DNA of 64,000 nt, from assembly GCA_033557465.1 (NCBI GenBank), contig CM066033.1, positions 233,556,109 to 233,620,108 of the forward strand, read 5' to 3'. This DNA is from Ichthyophis bannanicus. Its lineage: Eukaryota; Chordata; Amphibia; Gymnophiona; Ichthyophiidae. This document shows positions 52,705 to 62,730 of this stretch, in pieces. The position numbers were made by a program, and so were the translations under genes. Position 1 is the first letter of the stretch; each line of letters begins with the position of its first letter. The notes under the pieces are model-generated. The model saw only the letters and a list, made by a program, of their open reading frames with translations, made no database searches and was not told the DNA's origin.

Positions 52705-54158
52705 TGTCGCCCCCACCTGGCTGGGCGTATAGCCGGGCACCAGGATGGAGTCGCCTTGCTGCCCTAGAATAAGTCCTCCCAATATGGCTGCCAGGAGGGC
52801 TGCTGGGATATGTAGTTTCACTTATCGATATTAGGCAAAAGTAGTTGTGCAGACAAGTGGTCAGGCGAAACAGAGAAATATTTATTTGTTGTGTTCTGGG
52901 GTTTCCATCATATTCACAAGTAACAGGCTGAATAAACAATAATGGGATTCTTCTCCAAAGCAAAGGTATAACTTTTACAAAAGTATGCACAGGAATACTG
53001 GTATCAGCAATAGATAGCTTCTTAGGAACTTGCTTTCAAAGCTCAGATTATAATGGGCACATTAGCTTCTTATGGGAGTGTTTACTTCACAGCTCCTTTA
53101 TAACAGAAACAGCTTTAAAATGTCCACTGAGCTTTCCCTTCAGTTTCAGGCCTTACAGAGCAACAGCTTGATTAACAACGTTCAGCTGTTCTCTGTGCTG
53201 CATCCTTCAATCAGGTAAGTTCCTTACTATGGCATTCACTCATTCAAACAGGTTTTAAGCTTAACACACTTCTAATTCATTAGCTTTACAATAAGAACAC
53301 TGCATCTCATCGGAGCTATCTTCATAGTCTTCATAGCAGCTTCCTATATCCATTTCCTCAATGGCATCCTCACAACATTCTTCAGAGGGTACCTGGCTGT
53401 AGAGCTGACTAGTTTGTTTCTGGAGCATTTCATTCAATCTCTCTAATAGAACCTTTTTCTGCTCTATTTCTTCAGAGAGCTGGGAGTGCTGACCTGCAGA
53501 CAAGCTATTGTTTCTACTGCTAGAGCTTAGCTGGTTATTATAATTATTCCTTCTATCAGGAACTAATTCTCTTAACTTTCTTTCAGGCAGGAATTCTGGA
53601 AGACACACTTGCCTTAGTTCAGGGCCGTTTAGTAGCTCTCCTCTTTCCTTGCCAGAGCCATGCTGCTTTCTCTCTGCAGACACTTCTCTCTGTTGTAGCA
53701 AACTTTCTTTCTGCTGAGACTGCCTTGGACCGGTTCCAAGCAGATCCCACTGCTTGTCTTTGAGCTTGAGCCCAGCACTTCTCGTGCCTCCTTGGGCCCC
53801 TTCTCCTCTAGCTCCAGTTCCTCTGGATTCTCTTCCAGGTCCTCTGGGTTCACTGCCACTCCTTCTTCTCTCTTCTCCTTGTCTTCCTCCTTCACTTTCC
53901 GGTCCTCCTCTCTCTGACTTTCCAAACACAGGAGTTTTAAACTGCTCCCTCTCAGGGACCACGCCTTTTTCCCAGCACACGTGGAAGGTGCTAGGCTTCA
54001 CTCCAGCCCTGACGTGCTGAAGTGGGCGGGGCTTAATGGTGACTGTGCTATGAGTCAAAGGTTCTCGGTTGCTGGGGAAACCCTGAATGCTCTCTCTTAA
54101 AGGCACAGAGTTCATTCTCCTGGCATTCCATAGCCTCTGAACTGCCTTCATCATCACA
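52705..54158 (-). mobile_element. Solo-LTR-like insertion, 1454 bp
   Basis: Ends are TG...CA (minus strand TGTGATGATG ... GGGGCGACA) and a 4-bp duplication, AAAC, flanks it (52701-52704, 54159-54162). On the minus strand there is a TATAAAGG box at 53103-53096 and an AATAAA signal at 52886-52881, in the order expected for U3, R and U5. No gag, pol or primer-binding site accompanies it, so it looks like a solo LTR of an LTR retrotransposon or endogenous retrovirus; which one cannot be told. It interrupts the R4-type RT. Confidence 0.75.
53261..54154 (-). CDS. Unrecognised ORF within the LTR U3 region
   Basis: 297 codons open from the ATG at 54154, five bases into the LTR, to TAA at 53261, ending about 158 bp upstream of the TATAAAGG box. 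I do not recognise the product. The middle (residues about 75-125) is rich in Gly, Glu, Arg and Pro; residues about 215-245 are Asn/Ser/Gln-rich with a heptad-like EEIEQKKVLLERLNEMLQ; the end is acidic with a CSYC pair. No transmembrane segment or signal peptide is evident. It could be chance coding, an accessory gene, or a fragment of a 3' gene overlapping the LTR. No second copy is available here to test conservation. Confidence 0.4.
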   Translation of the reverse strand: MMKAVQRLWNARRMNSVPLRESIQGFPSNREPLTHSTVTIKPRPLQHVRAGVKPSTFHVCWEKGVVPEREQFKTPVFGKSERGGPESEGGRQGEERRRSGSEPRGPGRESRGTGARGEGAQGGTRSAGLKLKDKQWDLLGTGPRQSQQKESLLQQREVSAERKQHGSGKERGELLNGPELRQVCLPEFLPERKLRELVPDRRNNYNNQLSSSSRNNSLSAGQHSQLSEEIEQKKVLLERLNEMLQKQTSQLYSQVPSEECCEDAIEEMDIGSCYEDYEDSSDEMQCSYCKANELEVC

Positions 54159-54775
54159 AAACGCAACCTTTCTTAGAGGACAATTGAGCAAAACTGAAAA
54201 CATCTCCCTCACTAAGAAATCAAGGTACTTGAACAGGAAAGCATAAATGAATATCTAAGAGAAACAGAAAGTGACAATCAAGCAAAGAATACTGAGAGGA
54301 AAGATCAGTAAAGATTACAGAAGATTAAAATCATTATTGAAAAGTGCTTTAACATCACGGAATAAGATACAAGCCATTAGTCAGCTAGTTATTCCTATAT
54401 TCTCCAACAGCTTCAGACTGTAGACTGACTTTTTAAAGTTCTTGGAAAATTGAATGTACAAACAAGACTACAATGTATGCTGAGACTATATATCCCTAGA
54501 GAAGAAAGAGGACTGGGCCTCTTAGAAATAGATTGTACATGCAAAGCTACTATCATAGGCCTTCAGGCCTACTTAATAAATATGCAAAAGATGCTAAAAT
54601 ATGAAAATAAACTTATATATTCTTTCTCCATCATTGAACTTAGACAAGTATCCCAAAGAATAGAAGGGATGGGTGAGAATCCACCAACAAACATAGGGAA
54701 GAAAGCAACAGAATTTATAAAACAAGAGGAAAACTCTTCAGAGAATTAGATTAGTAGATAAGGAAAAACAAATGG
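54159..54775 (+). pseudogene. R4-type RT C-terminal remnant
   Basis: Resumes after the LTR: TFLRGQLSKTENISLTKK directly after the KCAN codons at 52704. Then DYRRLKSLLKSALTSRNKIQ-like and AISQLVIPIFSNSFRL (near 54315-54420), and IPREERGLGLLEIDCTCKAT (near 54492-54550), the post-RT blocks of R4/R2-group proteins. Stops and indels are present. Confidence 0.7.
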
Positions 54776-54982
54776 CAAAAACACAAATACAGTAGGAAAT
54801 ACAAAGTAATAATCTAGGAATCATTTGTCGATCAAGAACAGACACATAAATTAATTTACTGTATTTATTTGATGCATTTAGAAGTCACCTTCCTGAGTCT
54901 TCTACAACTCACCAAAAGTGATGTGCAAAGTTAAAACACACAAGACAACAATGTAGAAATGTAATAGGACAAAACAAGAAAT
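54776..54982. other. Short unrecognised repeat-like segment
   Basis: A+T-rich. TTTACTGTATTTATTTGATGC followed by ACCTTCCTGAGTC resembles a minus-strand LINE tail but the hairpin is not clear. Confidence 0.35.
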
Positions 54983-56424
54983 AGACCAGTGAGTCTGACG
55001 TCCGTACCAGGAAAAATGGTAGAAACCATCATAAACAACAAAATTGCTGAACATGTAGATAGTCATGGCTTAATGGGAGAAAGCCAACATGGCTTTAGAC
55101 AAGGAAGATCTTGTCTTACTAATCTGTTTTTTTGAAGGTGTGAGTAAACAGGAAGACAAAGGTGAGTCGGTTGATATAGTGTATTTGGACTTTCAGAAAG
55201 CCTTTGACAAGGTCCCTCATCAGAGACTTTGGGCAAAACTAAAGAGTCATGGGATAGGAGGCAGTGTACTATTGTGGATCAGGAACTGGTTACAAGATAG
55301 AAAGCAGAGGGTTGGGCTAAATGGCCAATCTTCCCAATGGAGAAAGGTGAATGGTGGTGTACCCCAGGGATCTGTACTGGGTCCGTTGCTTTTTGGCATA
55401 TTCATAAATGACCTGGAAAAGGGAATAACGAGTGAGGTTATCAAATTTCCAGATGACCAAAACTATTTAAAGTTGTTAAAACCCATGAGGATTGTGGAAA
55501 ATTGCAAGAGGATCTTGATAAATTGGAAGACTGGGCATCAAAATGGCAGATGAAATTTAATGTGGACAAGTGCAAAGTTATGCACCTAGGGAAGAACAAC
55601 CCAAACTATGGTTACACAATGCAAGGTTCCACATTAGGAACCACCACCCAGGAAAAAGATTTAGGCGTCATTGTGGATAACATGTTAAAACCCTTCACCC
55701 AGTTTGGAGTGGCAGCCAAGAGAGCAAATAGAATGCTAGGTATCATAAGGAAAGGAATGGAAAATAAAACAAAGGCTATTATAATGCCTCTGTATCGTTC
55801 CATGGTGCGACCGCACCTTGAATATTGTGTGCAATTCTGGTCGACGAATCTTTAAAAGGATATAGCGTTATTAGAAAAGGTTCAGAGAAGAGCCACCAAA
55901 ATGGTAAAGAGGATGGAAGGATACCCCTATGAAGAAAGGCTAAAAAGGTTAGGGCTCTTTAACCTGGAAAAGAAACAGCTGAGTGGAGATATGATAGAAG
56001 TCTATAAATTAATGAACGGAGTGGAACGGGTAAACGTAGATCGATTGTTTACATTATCAGAATATAGAAAGACTAGGGGACATGCAATGAAGCTACAGGG
56101 TAAACTATTTAAGACAAATAAGAGAAAATGTTTTTCACTCAACGTGTATTCAAACTCTGGAATTTGTTACCAGAGAATGTAGTAAAGGATGTTAGTGTAG
56201 CTGGGTTTAAAAAAGGTTTGGACAAGTTCCTGGAGGAAAGGTTCATAAACCATTATTAAAAAGGGACCCAGGATATCAATGCGTGACCCAATACAAGCAT
56301 TGTGGAACCTGTGTCTTTTGGGGAAACTGCTAGGTACGTATGACCTACATTGGCCACTGTTGGAAACAGGATACTGGGCTTGATGGACCTTGGTCTGACC
56401 CAGTATGGCATATCTTATGTTCTT
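54983..56424 (+). pseudogene. CR1 LINE, 5'-truncated, frameshifted
   Basis: The plus strand begins inside the RT ([14 protein letters not shown]) and reads through [51 protein letters not shown], then a frame change where FADD should be (FPDDQNYLK near 55446-55475), [32 protein letters not shown], a TAA near 55854 and [19 protein letters not shown]. The tail ends CAGTATGGCATATCTTATG and TTCTT at 56424. At least three frameshifts and one stop. It is the only CR1 here on the plus strand that keeps most of the RT. Confidence 0.9.
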
Positions 56425-57395
56425 CATAAAATAAAATTTCATTATCAATTTTTTATCAGATAAAGAAAGAAAGGAGGCAATTAAGATGGCCCGATTAGGA
56501 ATGGCATCAGTTGAAGACTTTAAAAAGCCGAAACATCCAGTCTCATGCTCAGAAATCTGAGCAAAATCAGCATCCAGAACACCCTAGTTTTTGACCCCTT
56601 GGGAAATATAATAAACACTAGAAAATTTTATAGCATCAGCGTCTTCAGTCATAAAAGTATCCTTGAAATGCTTTTGCAATATTATCAAAGGAAACAGATA
56701 CTGAGTATGAGGAAAATTAATAAAGCAGACATTTTTAGCCTAACTGCATTCTCCAAAGATTCCAGTTGATGGTGAATAACAGTACTATCCCAAATAGAAG
56801 CAGATAAAGCAGCTTGGGCAACTGCAACCTGACCTTCTAATTTAACAATAGACTTATTACAACAAGAAATGCAAGCATCATGATCAGATAACTTTGAAAC
56901 TACATCTGCAGAAAATTGCAAGACCTGAGAGAGATGACTGCAGAGATAACTCTGTGCGAGTCACTACCTCCCTAATGTCTTACAAAGAAACATCCTTAAG
57001 TACAACTAATTTCTCAACTGAAGAAGAAAACATCAAAGGAAATGGCATTTTGGTTACTACAAAGGAAGTTGGACCAGGGCCTAACTGCAAGGGACTCATC
57101 CGGGCCACAAGAGACCATATACCCTCTCGATCCACCATACCTGAGGGGGCTCCAGTCTCAGATACAAGTTCCTGGCTAGGTGGGGTAAAACCCATTAAAG
57201 GAGAAGTAGTATCTGAGTCAGTACTCAGTCTTAATAGATACATCCAGAACAGAGGAAGAAGTTCCAGATACCACCAACTGAAGATGTTGATCCATTGGAC
57301 CAATGATCTTAACAGTCTTTGCCAAGGCCACTAGCGAAACCTTCTTCCATTTTCCCTTATACTTTGACATATACATGCTCCTCCAGGCTCTAAAG
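56425..57395 (-). pseudogene. L1 ORF1 remnant, minus strand
   Basis: Right to left: VVLKDVSLDIREVV-like codons and VTKMPFPLMFSSSVEKLVVL (57090-57000), then DHDACISCCNKSIVKLEGQV and SLENAVRLK (56880-56735), the coiled coil and start of the RRM block of L1 ORF1, and FINFPHTQYLFP- and ADAIKFSSVYY-like codons in another frame. Degenerate but in correct order. Confidence 0.6.
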
Positions 57396-58415
57396 GGGCT
57401 CTAAAGGGGCAAGGCATGCCACTGTGGTCATGCTGCTTCGGACATGTGCCTGCATTCTACGAAGTGGCTGATGTTTCAAACAGCTCGAGAGAGTGATGTT
57501 GGCTGTACAGCTCCTCCTCCAACCTGGCTCACAGGGATCCAGCAATTATAGCAGGCAATTCAAAGTGAAGCAACCCTCAGCTTTCTGCCCTTCTCAATGA
57601 GCTCTCAGGAACCCCAGAGCAAGTGACCCATAAGGAAACAGTGCCTGGCCCTTGAGGTGAGCTCCTCTGGAAGCAGAGCCCTTGGTGGTGCCCAGTGAGA
57701 AGTGCTCCCTCTACTGGAGGAGCTACAGCTGAAATTCCAGCCGCAGATTCACCTCAGTGGGGGACACCAGAGACTAGGAATGTGGAGACTTCATCGGATG
57801 TGCAAATATCTCTTCAAACCACCTGGGAATTACTTTTAAGAATGGACGGTGCTGTGAAACACTGTTCTACCAATATTAATGCATTGGTTACGATGGTTGC
57901 AGTTTTTGTCCAGAAACAAGATAACTCTATTAAAGAAACATAGGATAAGATCAGTAACATTGACTCTTGGGCTAAAGAATCTAAAGAGGCTATATCAGCC
58001 TTCATTAAAGATAAGATGATTATCCATTGGAAGATCGAGGCCTTTGAGAATGAATCGGGTCATTTAAATCTGCGGATTTTGAACATCCCAAAGTTGGTGG
58101 GGCTTTCTTCCTTTGAAATCCTCAAGAAGTATTTAGTAGACATTTTGCATGTTCCTGAAACTAATTTGCCTCCATTCAATAAAGTCTACTATCTGCTGAT
58201 GTGGGTATCAGGGACAGTGACAACTTCTAATGATTTGGACATATCTGTTTTGCTGGAAATATCTGACTTGGTAGTTCAAGAGCGATTGACTTTGCTGGCT
58301 TCCTTTGTGTTTGAACACGATCTAAACATAATTCTTTGCTTATTTTTTAAGCAAAGTAAATAATGCTTCTTTGGTCAGAGAATTTGGTTATATCCTAATG
58401 TACTACATGTGACTC
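57396..58415 (+). pseudogene. L1 ORF1 remnant with amber stop
   Basis: One frame from 57695 to 58363 has a single TAG (57941-57943) between KQDNSIKET and DKISNIDSWAKESKEA. It contains a coiled coil and the RNA-binding block NLRILNIPKLVGLSSFEILK with ILHVPETNLPPFNKVYYLL. After 58355 the frame changes and FFGQRIWLYPNV (58369-58408) follows, the usual next block. The copy ends there against a retroposon tail. It is head-to-head with the minus L1 ORF1 fragment on its left. Confidence 0.75.
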
Positions 58416-58547
58416 AAAAGGTGTCAATTGTTCTTGGCTATGGCAGACTAGATGGATCATATTGGTCTTTATTTGCCGTCATATACTATGTTACTATGTT
58501 ACTATGAAGCAAGTGTGCTGAGTTAGGGGCTTCATTTTTGTTATGCT
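58416..58547 (+). repeat. Retroposon 3' tail ending in (TTACTATG)n
   Basis: GGCAGACTAGATGGATCATATTGGTC leads to two or more TTACTATG units at 58490-58506. This looks like the 3' end of a LINE or SINE with an octamer tail; the family is not identified. The RTE insertion begins shortly after, at 58557. Confidence 0.5.
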
Positions 58548-58556
58548 ACCCATGTA

Positions 58557-61033
58557 CAAGCTGAAATTGACAGAACATGCAAACAGGATATCCTGATAGT
58601 CATGGGTGATTGGAACGCAAAGGTTGGCAACAAAGAAGAAGACAAAGTAGTTGGAAAATATGGACTTGGCAACAGAAATGAAGCTGGAGAAAGACTGATA
58701 GAATTCTGCAAGACCAACGATCTATTCATCTCGAACACCTTCTTCCAGCAACACAAGCGGAGACTGTACACATGGACTTCACCCAATGGATTGTATAAAA
58801 ATCAAATTGACTACATCTGTGGAAGTCAAAGATGGAAAAGCTCTATAACATCAACAAAGACAAAACCTGGAGCTGACTGTGGTACAGATCATCAACTACT
58901 AGTATGCAAACTCAAGCTAAAGCTGAAAAAGAGCAAACCACTCATGAATGCAGCAAAATATGACCTTGAGAATATACCACTGGAATTTAAAGACTGCCTG
59001 CAAAATCGATTTGCTGCTTTAGATACAAATGATAGAGTTCCAGAAGAGTTATGGAATGACATCAAGAAGATTGTGTTGGAAGAAAGCGAGAAGTCTCTAC
59101 AAAAGGTAAAAAAGAAAAAACGGCCAAAATGGATGATGGAAGAAACTCTGAAAATTGCCCAGAAACGCAGAGAAGCTAAAGCCAGAGGAGAAAGAAAGAC
59201 AATCACAGAACTCAACAGAGATTTCAAACATGCAGCAAGACAGGACAAGGAAAAGTACTACAATGATGCATGCAAGGAAATAGAAGCAGAAACTATTAGA
59301 GGAAGAACAAGATCAGCTTTCCTAAAGCTACGAGAGTTAAAGAAAAAGTTCCAGCCTCGAATTGGAATGTTACAAGATGCTCGAGGTTCTATGTTGAATG
59401 ATGCTGAGAAGATCAAGAAAAGATGGAAGGAATATACAGAGTTTTTATATGCTAAAAATCAAGTGGACCAACAGCCGTTTCAACCTGTACCTTGTGATCT
59501 GGAACCATTGGTGATGAAAGAAGAAGTTGAAGCAGCATTGAAAGCCTTATCAAAGAACAAAGCCCCAGGCATTGATTGCATTCCCATAGAAGTATTACAG
59601 CAATCTGATACAGCTGTTACCGTACTTACAAGGCTCTGCCAAGAAATATGGAAGACAGCATCATGGCCAACTGACTGGAAAAGATCTGTGTTTATACCAG
59701 TACTAAAGAAAGGTGATCCAACTGACTGTGGAAATTATCGCACAATTGCTCTGATCCCACATGCCAGCAAAATTCTACTGAAGATTATTCAAAAGAGACT
59801 ACAATCATACCTGGAACGAGAACTACCTGAAGTGCAAGCAGGGTTCAGAAAAGGGCGAGGAACGAGAGACATCATTGCGGATGTGAGATGGATCCTTGAA
59901 AAGACTAAAGAATACCAAAAGGATATCTATTTGTGCTTTATCGACTATAGCAAAGCTTTTGACTGTGTAAACCATGAGAAACTCTGGGCCACATTAAGAA
60001 GCATGGATATACCAGAACACCTGATCGTTCTTTTGCACAATCTGTACATTGATCAAGAAGCAACAGTTCGAACGGAACAAGGAGAAACAGAATGGTTTAA
60101 AATAAGCAAAGGTGTAAGACAAGGCTGCATACTTTCCCCCTACCTATTTAATTTATATGCAGAACAAATCATCAGAGAAGCAGGATTGTATGAAGACAAC
60201 AGAGGTGTGAAGATTGGTGGAAGACTCATCAACAACCTTCGCTATGCTGATGATACCACATTACTGGCGGAAAGTGAAGATGATCTGAAACATTTGCTTC
60301 TCACAATCAAAGAACATAGTCTCAAAATGGGCCTGCACCTTAATGTAAAGAAGACAAAGATCATGACAACTGGCATAATCAACAGGTTCATCGTCGAAGG
60401 AGAAGAAATTGAAATCGTGAATAACTTTAACCTACTTGGATCAACTATCAATAAAGAAGCAACAAGCAGTCAAGAAATCAGACGACGCATTGCTCTTGGC
60501 AGAATGGCTATGAAAGACCTAGATAAGATTTTCAAGAGCAGAGATGTCTCTCTCCATACAAAGATTCGACTTGTTCAAGCCATGGTATTTTCAATAACAT
60601 CATATGGATGTGAAAGCTGGACAGTGAAAAAGATAGACAGGAAGAAAATTGATGCCTTTGAATTATGGTGCTGGCGGCGAATACTGTGTATACCATGGAC
60701 TGCCCGAAGAACAAACCAGTCTGTACTAGAGGAGATCAAACCTAAGCTTTCTTTAGAAGCTCAGATGACAAGACTTCGACTTTCATACTTTGGACACATC
60801 ATGCGGAGAGAGAGATCATTAGAGAAAGACATCATGCTTGGCAAGATAGAAGGTCAACGCAAAAGAGGAAGGCCAGCAATGAGATGGATCGATACAATAA
60901 CAGCAGCTACGGGTACCAGTCTGTCAACAATGAGCCGCCTGACTGAAGATCGAACACAATTTAGGATAGCTATCCAGAGGGTCGCCATGAGTCGACTCCG
61001 ACTCGACGGCACTTAACAACAACACAAACAACA
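58557..61033 (+). mobile_element. RTE/BovB-type LINE, 5'-truncated, recent
   Basis: An exact 9-bp duplication, ACCCATGTA, flanks it (58548-58556 and 61034-61042). The 3' end has GGTCGCCATGAGTCG, CGACTCGACGGCACTTAACA and an (AACAAC)n tail, the characteristic end of BovB elements. A hairpin GAGTCG (60989-60994) and CGACTC (60999-61004) lies just before the tail. The element is truncated inside the endonuclease but otherwise undamaged. Confidence 0.93.
58602..61016 (+). CDS. RTE/BovB endonuclease-reverse transcriptase, open
   Basis: 804 codons with no stop; the frame is open back to the truncation at 58557 (QAEIDRTCKQDILIV). The N-terminal endonuclease part has MGDWNAKVG, FFQQHKRRLYTWTSPNGLYK, NQIDYICGSQRW and GTDHQLLVCK. 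The RT has NKAPGIDCIPIEVLQ, VFIPVLKKGDPTDCGNYRTI, GFRKGRGTRDIIADVRW, CFIDYSKAFDCVNHEKLW, GVRQGCILSPYLFNLYAEQI and NNLRYADDTTLLAE (catalytic ADD near residue 547). The C-terminal block FELWCWRRILCIPWTARRTN and RKRGRPAMRWID is typical of the RTE/BovB clade. The first endonuclease motifs are missing, so it is probably inactive despite the intact frame. Confidence 0.95.
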   Translation: MGDWNAKVGNKEEDKVVGKYGLGNRNEAGERLIEFCKTNDLFISNTFFQQHKRRLYTWTSPNGLYKNQIDYICGSQRWKSSITSTKTKPGADCGTDHQLLVCKLKLKLKKSKPLMNAAKYDLENIPLEFKDCLQNRFAALDTNDRVPEELWNDIKKIVLEESEKSLQKVKKKKRPKWMMEETLKIAQKRREAKARGERKTITELNRDFKHAARQDKEKYYNDACKEIEAETIRGRTRSAFLKLRELKKKFQPRIGMLQDARGSMLNDAEKIKKRWKEYTEFLYAKNQVDQQPFQPVPCDLEPLVMKEEVEAALKALSKNKAPGIDCIPIEVLQQSDTAVTVLTRLCQEIWKTASWPTDWKRSVFIPVLKKGDPTDCGNYRTIALIPHASKILLKIIQKRLQSYLERELPEVQAGFRKGRGTRDIIADVRWILEKTKEYQKDIYLCFIDYSKAFDCVNHEKLWATLRSMDIPEHLIVLLHNLYIDQEATVRTEQGETEWFKISKGVRQGCILSPYLFNLYAEQIIREAGLYEDNRGVKIGGRLINNLRYADDTTLLAESEDDLKHLLLTIKEHSLKMGLHLNVKKTKIMTTGIINRFIVEGEEIEIVNNFNLLGSTINKEATSSQEIRRRIALGRMAMKDLDKIFKSRDVSLHTKIRLVQAMVFSITSYGCESWTVKKIDRKKIDAFELWCWRRILCIPWTARRTNQSVLEEIKPKLSLEAQMTRLRLSYFGHIMRRERSLEKDIMLGKIEGQRKRGRPAMRWIDTITAATGTSLSTMSRLTEDRTQFRIAIQRVAMSRLRLDGT

Positions 61034-61042
61034 ACCCATGTA

Positions 61043-61149
61043 AATGCATTGTTAGGTATTTGAATGTGTGCTACATATTTTTTGAGCTTATCCAGCTCCA
61101 TTTTTTCTTAGCTTTAAAGAAATGTGTGAACTATAATAGTAACTGGAAC
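61043..61149. other. Unrecognised A+T-rich flank
   Basis: Continues the target of the RTE insertion. No gene or repeat recognised. Confidence 0.35.
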
Positions 61150-61699
61150 AAAACTATATCTATGAAAATGAAGAGGCCGCGGGCAGGGTCCCGGCGGCCA
61201 ACCCTAACCGGGCGCGCGGCCAGTGCGAGGACCCTGCGCGCGGCCACGGCCAGTTTTGAATTCATTGGCTCCCGGCGGTGGCAGCCGCGCGGGAGCCAAT
61301 CAGGGTGGATCCTGGTGGTGTGGTGGGTGGTGTAGGCCAGCGGGCAGCCTCCGCGTGGTCATTCACGACGGAGGCTGCTCGGGGGTGCCGGCTTCCCGCC
61401 CTTCTCCGCGGCGCGTGAGTCTCCTCTGCCGGGGTCTGCCTTGCACCCCGGCGTGTTTACATGAGGGGCCATGTCCGGCTGCGGTGAGGGAGGGTTGCCA
61501 CCACTTCCTGGAGCTGTTCCGGGTCAAGTTTCACGGCCCTTCGGTGAGGAAGCACCGTTGCCCCGGCGGCCCATTTCCGAGCTCCTCGCTGAGGAGGAGA
61601 TGGAGGGTGAGTGCAACTCTGCTGGGGCTGGTGTTTATGGTGGGGCTGCGCAGGCCATCGCCCGATCTGAAGGGGGTAGGTTGGGATAGCACATTGCAG

Positions 61700-61790
61700 C
61701 TATAAGGCTGTAGCACAGTGGTTAATGCAAGGACTGAGGCAGGAGGAGGTCCCCGGTTTGATCCCCCACAGGGGAGTGAGTCATTTTGAG
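61700..61790 (+). repeat. tRNA-derived sequence (possible SINE head)
   Basis: TAGCACAGTGG (61711-61721) matches the RNA polymerase III A box and GGTTTGATCCC (61755-61765) the B box, 33 bases apart, with a D-arm-like GGTTAATGCAAGG between. There is no T4 terminator close by and the acceptor stem does not pair well, so a tRNA-derived SINE is more likely than a functional tRNA gene. Confidence 0.5.
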
Positions 61791-62316
61791 AGCGTTCCCC
61801 CCCGTGCCGCTGTCGGGTGGGGCTGAGGGGTGGGTAGTGGGCATTAAGGGCCCCTAGCGTTGCTGCCATCAGTTTTGAAAGGGGCCGGCGTGGGGGGGGG
61901 GAGCGGTGCGCTGGAGCCCCTTTCTCAGTGGGCTCAGCGGGCTAGGGGTGCCCAACTCCTGGGGGTTGGGTGGTCTGGGGGGCGATTATGGGGATGGGGG
62001 TGGGGGTGGAGGGGGGCGTCATGGTGAATGGTGGGTGCTTTGGAGGGAGAAGTTGGGGGAGCCCGGGGAGCTTGGGCGGAGGGGAGGTTGGCAGCCGGGG
62101 TGGGGGGCAGTAGGGTGGGGGGTCACCTTGCTCCTGCTGCCTGGTATCTGGTTCATGGTTTTTGGTGGTGGCTGGTGGGCCTTTTCCTCGGGTGGGATAC
62201 AGCTGGGTCGGTGTGGGGTGGGCACTGGCTATATGCATGCTTTTCGGCGGCTCCCTCCCTTCCCCCCCCCCTCTGTTTTGGCTGGTGTTTCCACAGGAGT
62301 CGGCGCAGAGGGCCTT

Positions 62317-62600
62317 GGAGCGGACACGGGGCAAGGTGCTGCAGCGCGGGAGACGTCGCAGACCAGTGCTGAGATCCATCAGCTAGAGACCGGGACTGCT
62401 GCTGGTGTGGTGGCAGAGGTTCGAGAGACAGGTGAGTAGGGGTTGTGGAGCGGACATGAAGACAGGTGCTGCCGCATGGGCATCTGGGGTGAGGCGCGGG
62501 AGACGGTGCAGGCCTGCGCTGAGATCCACCAGCTGGAAGCCAGGGCTTCTTCTGCTGTGGCCGCAGAGGGCGCGAGACGGGTGAGTGGTTGGGCCCACTG
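62317..62600 (+). repeat. Imperfect tandem repeat, two units of 130-150 bp
   Basis: GGAGCGGACA (62317 and 62447), GCGGGAGACG, GCTGAGATCCA (62368 and 62518) and the closing GAGACAGGTGAGTA / GAGACGGGTGAGTG occur in the same order twice. The second unit has a 20-bp insertion. Each unit ends in a good splice-donor consensus. Confidence 0.75.
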
Positions 62601-62730
62601 GGAGTGGGATTACCAGGTGGGAAAGAGCAGGGAGGAGGGGTCGGGCGGGAAAGAGCAGGCGGCGTCATGGCTCGGTGTCGGCCTTCCCCTCCTCCTCGCG
62701 TGATTCGTCGGTGGCATCTGTGGGCAAGAT

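Larger units (their letters stand above)
51780..54775 (+). mobile_element. R4/Dong-type LINE remnant, split twice
   Basis: The plus strand carries the RT of a restriction-like-endonuclease LINE of the R4/Dong/Rex6 group. Part 1 is 51790-52130, part 2 is 52420-52704 and part 3 is 54159-54775. A LINE tail (52137-52415) and an LTR-like insertion (52705-54158) separate them. The frame across the second insertion is restored exactly once one AAAC is removed. Stops and frameshifts occur within the parts. The C-terminal endonuclease is not visible. Confidence 0.75.

Noticed and set aside
61150..61700. CpG-island promoter of a host gene
   Set aside because: No exon or host protein follows; the downstream sequence is retroelement-like. 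A promoter for that element is more likely.
61700..61790. Functional tRNA gene
   Set aside because: A and B boxes are present but the acceptor stem does not pair well and no terminator follows.
61900..62700. Frames of 110-177 codons, glycine- or proline-rich
   Set aside because: They arise from G- and C-rich composition, are open on both strands at once and have no recognised domain.
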